A model generated the notes under the pieces. The model was not told the origin of the DNA, ran no database searches, and saw only the letters and a program-made list of their open reading frames with translations. Positions 19,177 to 25,789 of a DNA stretch of 25,789 nucleotides are shown piece by piece. Position 1 is the first letter of the stretch, and each line of letters begins with the position of its first letter. The stretch covers positions 1,382,022 through 1,407,810 of the forward strand of contig BFEA01000083.1 of assembly GCA_003427395.1 (NCBI GenBank), read 5' to 3'. The position numbers and the translations under genes were made by a program. Source of the stretch: Chara braunii (Eukaryota; Streptophyta; Charophyceae; Charales; Characeae).

Positions 19177-19989
19177 TCAGAAGTCCCTATCCTCTATCTC
19201 CTCATCCTCATCCTCATCACCGAAATCGTCCTCTCCGTCATAGAACAACTCTCTCACCCCCTCTAGGAATGTCTCCCCTATTGCCACATTTTTATACACT
19301 ATCCCCCAATGTACAGGGCTAGAGACATAGATATTGTCTAAGCTAAGACAACTTAGTATCTCGGCCAGTTCGTCCGCCCAGTTCCCCTCAAACGGCCCCA
19401 TTTCTACTGACAACCGAAAGGAATCCTGCCTAGCGCATTGGTATAGCCCGAGGTTCATCATGGACTAGCATATCCGTACTAGCCTGCTCCCAGTTTCGAA
19501 AACCGCATCCACTAGGAAGGGAGGCAGCACACATCGCATGGTTCCTACGGGTCGCCTCATGCTTCCTCTATCCCCAAGTTCCACCCGTACGTCCACCTTT
19601 TCCATTTCCATTTCCCTCCGTTGGCATGCAGCCCACACAACCTCTGCTTCTGCTTTCCTAAACAACTCGTCCGGCGTATTTCCGAGTGTCAACTCTATGA
19701 TCATAGTTTTCTCCCTGCCTTGCGACAAGTAGACTCACCCCCGGGCTTCCACTGTCCCTCGGAATTCCAAATTCATTAAACTTGGTGACAACCTCGTCAA
19801 GCTGACATTAGTCCATATTGTTTCTATCCAAAGGAAAGCATCCTCTCCTTCCAGCATTACCGTTTGATACGCTGGTTCAAGGTCCGTCCACGTTCCATTT
19901 TCTGGGAGGACGACCGATACCCCATCCTTTACATCTACTGGCATTTCCGGGCCGCTAGTATAGATCGGGGAAGGCAACCATCGCGCCAT
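19177..19989 (-). pseudogene. Tandem family unit A (most upstream copy)
   Basis: First copy, 271 codons in one frame from ATG at 19989 (context CAAGATGG, a good eukaryotic start) to the stop at 19177. In-frame stops are TGA at 19735-19737 and TAG at 19465-19467, with no frameshift. Blocks: TDLEPAYQTVMLEGEDAFLW followed by IETIW; VYLSQGREKTMIIELTLGNT; RVELGDRGSM followed by RCVLPPFLVDAVF; EMGPFEGNWADELAEI; HWGIVYKNVAIGETFLEGVR followed by ELFYD. It alone ends in a strongly acidic tail of Asp/Glu repeats, encoded by CTCATC repeats at about 19199-19216. Function unknown. Confidence 0.7.
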
Positions 19990-19999
19990 CTTGTTTTCC

Positions 20000-20330
20000 G
20001 CACCCGACCCCTGTTTTCATAAAAGGGCACCAACCGATCCTTTTGATCAGGTCAACCCTTGTCCTTGATGAGAATTATGTCAGACCCCTCATCAAGGTCT
20101 CCCTATTTTACCTCCCCTTTCCTAAGTACCCCCTTCCTACAATTCCCTTGGCCGGCCATCCATTTGCCCACATTCTTTCTCTTGGTTCCATTCCAATTGA
20201 CCTTTATCCTCCTTCCTTCCAATCATCTCTCACTCGTGCGGACTTAGATGGGAGGAGGAATAGACTTAGAAGAGTGTCCGTCCAACAGTCAAATCTGAAT
20301 CAATTTTTACAGAGAAGGAACAAAAAAAAA
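20000..20330. other. Region upstream of unit A with a 10 bp hairpin; no gene seen
   Basis: Mixed pyrimidine-rich DNA. CCTTGATGAG (20063-20072) pairs exactly with CTCATCAAGG (20088-20097) around a 15 base loop. A plus-strand open frame of 170 codons crosses the poly-A run but has no recognisable feature. If the tandem ORFs belong to the element, this would be its 5' untranslated region. Confidence 0.45.
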
Positions 20331-20346
20331 AAAAAAAAAAAAAAAA
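20322..20346 (+). repeat. Run of 25 A
   Basis: An uninterrupted A run on the plus strand. It could be a microsatellite or the tail of a plus-strand retroposed copy, but no retroposon body or target-site repeat is recognised next to it. Confidence 0.8.
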
Positions 20347-20451
20347 TCAGGCAACCTCACATACGGACCAGTCATCTCCTCACCGACCATCCCAATATGG
20401 TATCTCCGATGGTACTATCGGTAGGGTTTTATCCCATACCTCAAGCACAGC

Positions 20452-20733
20452 TCAACCTTCGCGAGCGCGGTACCCAGGTTTCAGCAAGGCATTCGCCCTT
20501 TCCTCCTTACCCAGAATACCCCATCCCGACTTGCCGCTCGTATACCCACCGTTAATCTTGGGAATCACCCCGCACATCTCGGTAGGGCCATTGGAGTCAG
20601 CCGTCCAGGCATTCACTTCCATCGGTCCGATAAGGAACAGTTTTTCCCAAACCATGTTACGAGAAGCTCTCAATCGCCTCCGAGGTTCCTTCCTTGCCCT
20701 ATATGCAGTGGTCCCCCTGCTGTCTGCCGCCAA
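20452..20733 (-). CDS. Short ORF of unknown function
   Basis: A frame of 93 codons whose second half reads like protein: MVWEKLFLIGPMEVNAWTAD, then TEMCGVIPKINGGYTSGKSG. The frame opens with TTG; the first ATG is about 27 codons in, near 20655. It is on the same strand as the tandem family and about 460 bases upstream of it. I do not recognise it and it does not match units A-D. It may be an exon or a remnant. Confidence 0.25.
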   Translation of the reverse strand: MAADSRGTTAYRARKEPRRRLRASRNMVWEKLFLIGPMEVNAWTADSNGPTEMCGVIPKINGGYTSGKSGWGILGKEERANALLKPGYRAREG

Positions 20734-20739
20734 GCAGCC

Positions 20740-21650
20740 GCCCCGCCTGAAGAGGTTTCACATCCCACCTGGGTAAGATCATCGAACCATGCTTGGACCG
20801 CTCCGGTGAGAATGCTACTAGTCAGCCGACGAGACCAACCCTTGCCTTACAGTCCGGTGGCCCGACCCCCACACACGGAACCCGGTGAACTTCAAAGAGG
20901 ACGACCAGCTCGCATCCCGCACCGGCCGGCGCAAACCAATCCTTTCCTTCCAAATGGCAGGACGCTCGAAATCCCAATAATGCAATCACAAGTCCCAAGT
21001 GGGACACACATAGTACAAGTGTCTTTCCCTTGGTGCACCCAACGCTTCCTACCCATAACTCACAGATCTTCTCTCAGGACAATGAGTGTCACTCTCCCTA
21101 CTTTCATGCATAGTGGTTGGTTCCTTCTCGTGAGAGTCTTCAAGGGTGAGCTAGTTTTCCTTGGAGTCTAGCAACTCCCTTCATTCCCTTCTCTTCACTT
21201 GTATGTCCTTTCATAGGGTAGGATTGTTCTTTCTTAATGACCCGTTGTGTTCATATTGGTTCCTTCAATCATAAAAAAGGTGCAAAGTGCATGAGCCCGC
21301 TGGGCTCAAAAGAAGAAGGGGAAAGCACCCATCCGGTCGAATCACTCCGCCATGGGATTTTCATTGGAACCTGGCCTAAGCCAAGCACCAACCGCCTGCC
21401 AGGTAACCGGAGCCCTTCTTTCATACGAAGAGGAAGGGTCGACCTGCAACTTGCCCAAGGCTTCTCCGGACTGGCGAACACCAACACCAGATGAAGGAGG
21501 GCTAGAGTCATTCCTCAAAGGAACAGTTGATCAAGTGCAAAGCACGCATGTTGTTCCTCCAGGCCTGGCCATGCCATGCACCCAGCCGCCCTCAAATCTG
21601 ATTTCTCACAAGGGAAAGAGCAAACACAAGTTCATTTTCCTTATCTTGGG
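20740..21650. other. Unresolved stretch, no gene supported
   Basis: Plus-strand open frames at 20806-21171, 21237-21494 and 21352-21684 reach 85-121 codons, with mirrored frames on minus. None shows a domain or paralogue in the window. A GC-rich part at 20850-20940 and an A-rich part near 21260-21320 alternate. Possible 5' LTR or flanking DNA. Confidence 0.4.
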
Positions 21651-21690
21651 TTGTGTACACGTCAATGCGTCTGGCGCCCCCTAACGGAAT
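21651..21690 (+). other. Segment shared with 7844-7885, primer-site-like
   Basis: TTGTGTACAC...GCGTC followed by TGGCGCCCCC, then AATCGC. It matches the left segment in order and spacing. It could mark the 3' end of an LTR followed by a primer-binding site of a plus-strand element. The evidence is motif form plus the repeat within the window. Confidence 0.35.
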
Positions 21691-21908
21691 CGCAAGGGTC
21701 GATTTAACCCCTATCCGGCATCTCCACCATTTTTGTAGGGCCAAACCCCGGTAGACTTTCGAGCCTTAGTCGACCCCACTGCGGATCCCAGTTGGCACGG
21801 TCCGCCCACACTCATGCTCAGGGCGCAGGCCATTCGTCCCAAGGTCACCCCCACCTAGTGCTTTGAGATGGATGGGGGTGGACCATCGCGCGAGAGGGCT
21901 TTGACATT
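21691..21908. other. Non-coding stretch, nothing recognised
   Basis: GC-rich mixed sequence without an open frame of interest on either strand. Confidence 0.4.
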
Positions 21909-21978
21909 GGGGATGTAGCTCAGCCCTCACGCCGTGTGGTAGTCTCGCTGGTTGTTCCGCAACGCTGATTTTTTTTTT
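21909..21978 (+). ncRNA. tRNA-Ala-like 5' part with a T run
   Basis: GGGGATGTAGCTCAG (21909-21923) is, from general knowledge, the start of plant nuclear tRNA-Ala, and covers the Pol III A box. It is followed at a longer than normal distance by TGGTAG and CTCGCT, then GTTG-TTCCG-CAAC, a small hairpin, and ten T (21969-21978), which would stop Pol III. The anticodon arm and the acceptor 3' half cannot be found, so this is not a normal tRNA gene. It may be a remnant or the head of a SINE, or chance. Confidence 0.3.
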
Positions 21979-22796
21979 GATTCTTTATTGTATTCTCAAG
22001 CAACTGCTCCTTCCAATACGCAGGCAGTCTAGGGGTTCTTTGAGCCTTTCTCTTCTCTTGTGCGTAGGTTAAGCGTCATCCTTAGGCCACGCACCATTTC
22101 CCTAAGCATTTCGGCTATATGGCGTCATCAGGGTGCGGTGGGTCCATCCTTCCCCTCGCCTCTACGCATCCATCGGATCTCTCAATTTGCTTCCCACCTT
22201 ATTGAAGTAGGCCCCTTAGTCTTTTCGGGGTCCTCATATGCATGCACACACAACATCACTTTTTCCTTGGCATGACAACACTCTCAACTTGCAACCCAAG
22301 TCTTCAAACGCACAAGTCATATCCATGGGGTAGTTCTATGTCAAGGGTCTCATAGCCCCTACGCCCTCTTCCCTTTCCCTCTTGATGCCCAGTTCCACTT
22401 GCCCCTATCCCGCTCAAGGTATTTTTATCCATCATTTACCTGCACAATCCCACACAAACAAAAAGATCCATACAATCTCTATCGGGGGTCAACGCATAGC
22501 CCTTCCCACATGCCTATTCTTTTAAGTCCTTTGGCTGCTCATTGTTCCCTCTTGTTGTTCAATCAGCCCATTCTCTTCTCATAGTCATGCAGTCAGGGAG
22601 ATGGTTGAGTCAAACTGACCTCACTTTCAACTTATGCTTTCTTCCGGATTCCGCCTCTCCCACTTCCTTTTTTGGACGTCCTCTCTCTTGCCTTTTTGGT
22701 GGCACAAGGGACCGACTACCCCCCCCTTGTCCTCTTTCTCCACCAAGTGAGGTCTGATTTCATTCTCCGCGCGTGCCCTGGCAATGTTTTCCAAGT
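21979..22796. other. Unresolved stretch, no gene supported
   Basis: Pyrimidine-rich DNA with short plus-strand open frames of 61-71 codons and no domain. A run of eight C lies at about 22720-22727. Confidence 0.4.
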
Positions 22797-23018
22797 GAGG
22801 GGGGGAGAAGGGTTCGTCATATGCTAAGTGAGGGGAAGGGAGAGAGAGGGCCGGATAATGATGCGAGGGAGACAGAGGGGAAGAGAGAGGGAGAGAGAAA
22901 AGGCAAGGAGGAAGAGGAGAGAGGGAGAAAGAGGGGGAGGGAGAGAGAAGGGAAAGGGATAGGGGGAGACCGAGAGAAGGAAGAAGAGATAGAGAGAGAG
23001 AGAGAAAAGGCAAGAGTC
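22797..23018. repeat. Purine-rich GA microsatellite tract
   Basis: About 220 bases of GAGAGAG, GGGAGAG and GAAGGAG runs on the plus strand. The minus-strand frame reads as Ser/Leu/Pro repeats, a result of composition. It lies about 80 bases from the start of the right satellite array, mirroring the purine tract next to the left satellite. Confidence 0.9.
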
Positions 23019-23100
23019 TCCTAGTCCTAATCACGTCATCACCCCGTAATAGCAGCCCAATGTCGGTCACCCATCCCTTAGAAAAAGAGCAACTAAAGTA

Positions 23101-25110
23101 AAAACCGGAACATCCACTCATGCTTTAACTTGACAAAAGTGTAAAAGTGAATTAGTGGAACACATGCATATGAACGAGAGGTTGACCAAGCAAGAACCGG
23201 AATATCAACACATGATTGAACTTGACAATCGGAAGAAATGAACTAATGGAACACATGCACATNAAGGAGAGATTGACCAAGTAAAAACCGGATCATCAAC
23301 ACATGCTTGAACTTGACAAAAGGAAAGAGTGAACTAGTGGAACACATGCACATGAAGGAAAGATTGACTAAGTGAGAACCGGATCATCAAAACATGTTTG
23401 AACTCGACAAAAGGAAGAAGTGGACTAGTGGAACACATGCACATGAAGGAGAGATTGACCAAGTAAGAACCGGAACATCAACACATGATTGAACTTGACA
23501 ATCGGAAGAAGTGAACTAATGGAACACATGCACATGAAGGGAAGGTTAACTAAGTGAGAACCGGAACATCAACACATGCTTGAACTTGACAAAAGGAAGA
23601 AGTGAACTAGTGGAACACATGCATATGTAGGAGAGGTTGGCCAAGTAAGAACCGGAACATCAACACATGCTTGAACTTGTCAAAAGGAAGAAGTGAACTA
23701 GTGGAACACATGCATATGTAGGAGAGGTTGGCCAAGTAAGAACCGGAACATCAACACATGATTGAATATGACAAACGGAAGAAGCGAACTAGTCGAACAC
23801 ATGCACATGAAGGAAAGATTGACTAAGTAAGAACCGGAACATCAACATATGCTTGAACTTGACAAAAGGAAGAAGTGAACTAGTGGAACACATGCATATG
23901 AAGGAGAGGTTGGCCAAGTAAGAACCGGAACATCAACAAATGCTTGAACTTGACAAAAGGAAAAAGTGAACTAGTGGAACACATGCACGTGGAGGAAAGA
24001 TTGACTAAGTAAGAACCGAAACATAAACACATGTTTGAACTTGACAAAAGGAAGAAGAGAACTAACGGAACACATGCATATGAAGGAGAGATTGACCAAG
24101 TAAAAACCGGAACATCAACACATGCTTGAACTTGACAAAAGGAAGAAGTGAACAAGTGGAACACATGGACATGAAGGAAAGATTGACTAAGTAAGAACCA
24201 GATCATCAACACATGTTTGAACTCGACAAAAGGAAGAAGTGGACTAATGGAACACATGCACATGAAGGAGAGATTGACCAAGTAAGAACCAGAACATCAA
24301 CACATGCTTGAACTTGACAAAAGAAAGAAGTGAACTAGTGTTACACATGCACATGAAGGAAGGGTTAACTAAGTGAGAACCGGAACATCAATACATGCTT
24401 GAACTTGACAAAAGGAAAAAGTGAACTAGTGGAACACATGCATATGAAGGAGAGGTTGGCCAAGTAAGATCCAGAACATGAACACATGCTTGAACTTGAC
24501 AAAAGGAAGAAGTGAACTAGTGTTGCACATGCACATGAAGGAAAGATTGACTAAGTAAGGACCGGAACATCAACACATATTTGAACTTGACAAACGGAAG
24601 AAGTGAACTAATGGAACACATGCACATGAAGGAAAGGTTGACTAAGTAAGAGCTGGAACGTCAACACATGTTTGAACTTGACAAAAGGAAGAAGTGAACT
24701 TGTGGAACATATGCACATGAAGGGAAGATCGACTGAAGTAAGAACCGAAACATCAACACATGCTTGAACTTGACAAAAGGAAGAAGTGAACTAGTGTTAT
24801 ACATGCACGTGAAGGAAAGATTGACTAAGTAAGAACCGGAACATCAACACATGATTGAACTTGACAAACGGAAGAAGTGAACTAATGGAATACATGCATA
24901 TGAAGGAAAGGTTGGCCAAGTAAGATCCGGAATATCAACACATGCTTGAACTTGACAAAAGGAAGAAGTGAACTAGTGTTGCACATGCACATGAAGGAGA
25001 GGTTGACCAAGTAAGAATCGGAACATCCACACATGATTGAACTTGACAAGCGGAAGAAGTGAACTAATGGAACACATGCACATGAAAGATAGGTTGACCA
25101 AGTAAGAACT
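23101..25110. repeat. 91 bp satellite, subfamily 2, about 22 copies
   Basis: AACCGGAACATCAACACATG recurs every 91 bases, for example at 23468, 23559, 23650 and 23741. Each unit also has CTTGAACTTGACAAAAGGAA, GTGAACTAGTGGAACACATG and GATTGACCAAGTAAG. Units differ by a few substitutions, and the two alternatives (GAGGTTGGCCAAG and AAGATTGACTAAG) partly alternate, which hints at a higher-order pattern. One N lies at 23263. The minus-strand open frames here arise because 91 is not a multiple of three. Confidence 0.97.
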
Positions 25111-25117
25111 GGTATGT

Positions 25118-25490
25118 TTCTATGTGAGAGTTGAGCCATGTATGAGAGTGAGACTTGCTCAAACACATGCACATGGCTCATGATTGCAACCAAGCTTGAA
25201 ATAGAATGTCATCATGTGAGAGTTAAGTCATGCATGTGAGTGAGACTTGCTCAAACACATGCACATGGCTCATGATTGCAACCAAGCTTGAAATGGAATG
25301 TCATCATGTGAGAGTTAAGCCATGCATGTGAGTGAGACTTGCTCAAACACATGCACATGGCTGATGATTGCAACCAAGCTTGAAACGAAATGTCATCATG
25401 TGAGAGTTAAGTCATGCATGTGAGTGAGACTTGCTCAAACACATGCACATGGCTCATGATTGCAACCAAACTTGAAANGNNATGTCATCC
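25118..25490. repeat. 92 bp satellite, subfamily 3, four copies
   Basis: ATGTGAGAGTTAAG starts at 25214, 25306 and 25398, plus a diverged first copy near 25122; the period is 92. Units contain AACACATGCACATGGCTCAT and GATTGCAACCAAGCTTGAAA. These align with AACACATGCACATGAAGGAG and GATTGACCAAGTAAGAACC of subfamily 2, so the two families share an origin. Ns lie at 25478, 25480 and 25481. Confidence 0.95.
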
Positions 25491-25539
25491 TCTACCATGT
25501 GAATGGAAAGCCCAAGTTTGGCAAGTTCAAAACACAAGT

Positions 25540-25789
25540 TTTGAACATGATATCATTCATAGGAGAATCGGAACTCTACCTACTATCATGTAGATTACAA
25601 ACAAGAGATTGAGTAGCCCACATCACAAGTAATGAACTTGACAACACTCATAAAAGAATCAGAACTCTACCTACTAGTATGTTGATGACAAACAAGAGAT
25701 TGAGTAACCCATATCACAAGTAATGAACTTGACAAAACTCATAGAAGAATCGGAACTCTACCTACTAGTATGTAGATGACAAACAAGAG
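25540..25789. repeat. 91 bp satellite, subfamily 1 (right edge)
   Basis: The same unit as at positions 1-178, with copies starting at CACAAGTAATG at 25624 and 25715 (period 91) and a partial copy before them. It runs off the right edge. Its presence at both ends shows that the window lies inside a satellite domain. Confidence 0.95.

Larger units (their letters stand above)
8462..20000 (-). mobile_element. Large decayed Ty3/gypsy-type LTR retrotransposon, internal region
   Basis: Order on the minus strand: four tandem unknown ORFs, a short ORF, gag with a CCHC knuckle, protease, RT, RNase H, integrase, then an acidic 3' ORF. RT-RNase H before integrase is the Ty3/gypsy (Metaviridae) order. 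The 3' end probably extends to the polypurine tract near 5821. No chromodomain is seen after integrase. The right boundary is a guess: no 5' LTR matching the sequence left of 5820 was found between 20000 and 23100, so the four-ORF array could also be flanking DNA. Confidence 0.6.

Noticed and set aside
20322-20346. Poly-A tail of a processed pseudogene
   Set aside because: No gene body or target-site repeat is recognisable upstream of the A run.
22700-22760. G8 tract on the minus strand as a third polypurine tract
   Set aside because: The tract is not followed by a TG LTR start and lacks the GAGTGGGGGG form of the other two.
20000-23100. 5' LTR of the minus-strand element
   Set aside because: I compared the sequence left of 5820 and of 4436 with this region by eye and found no match; the 5' LTR is missing, outside the window or too diverged.
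22627-23121. Minus-strand Ser/Leu/Pro-rich ORF of 164 codons
   Set aside because: Most of it is the GA-rich tract read on the other strand.
23880-25193. Minus-strand open frames with a repeated hydrophobic pattern
   Set aside because: They are translations of the 91 bp satellite, which passes through all three frames.
23101-25490. CRISPR array
   Set aside because: The whole 91-92 bp unit is repeated without unique spacers, as in a satellite.

Overview
The window is eukaryotic repeat DNA. It has no bacterial-style genes, and it carries long 91-92 bp satellite arrays, microsatellite tracts and one large decayed Ty3/gypsy-class LTR retrotransposon on the minus strand. A plant or streptophyte alga is the most likely source, judged from the satellites, the element architecture and the look of the Gag and RT sequences. 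I cannot name the species; a charophyte such as Chara is only a guess.

Layout, left to right. 1-178: two copies of a 91 bp satellite. 180-478: purine-rich microsatellite. About 480-4430: pyrimidine-rich non-coding DNA with diverged duplications, several perfect hairpins, a 26 bp tandem array and an 88 bp duplication around an N that is probably an assembly fault. 4436 and 5820: two retroelement 3' boundaries (polypurine tract followed by an LTR-like TGTGTC start, read on the minus strand), each next to a short hairpin. 4590-5171: a decayed minus-strand ORF of unknown function. 5470-7846: tandem arrays of 65, 55, 40 and 29 bp. 8462-9325: a decayed acidic ORF downstream of integrase. 9694-15911: one long gag-protease-RT-RNase H-integrase frame with 15 in-frame stops and one frameshift. 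16087-16287: a very short decayed ORF. 16379-19989: four diverged tandem copies (D, C, B, A; A is most 5' on the minus strand) of an unrecognised protein of about 280 residues. 20000-23018: mostly unresolved DNA with a short ORF, a 25-A run, a tRNA-Ala-like stretch and a purine-rich tract. 23101-25110: about 22 copies of a second 91 bp satellite. 25118-25490: four copies of a related 92 bp unit. 25540-25789: the same satellite as at position 1.

Reading 5' to 3' on the minus strand, the probable element order is four tandem unknown ORFs, a short ORF, gag-pro-pol, an acidic 3' ORF, a long 3' UTR with tandem arrays, and the polypurine tract. Ogre/Tat-type plant elements are known to carry an ORF upstream of gag and tandem repeats in the 3' UTR, so the plan has precedent, but four tandem copies of an upstream ORF is unusual and is the main result. 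The copy looks dead: the RT active site is YIND rather than Y-x-D-D and every ORF is interrupted. The decay consists mostly of stop codons with very few frameshifts. I found no matching 5' LTR, so the outer boundaries of the element are not established.
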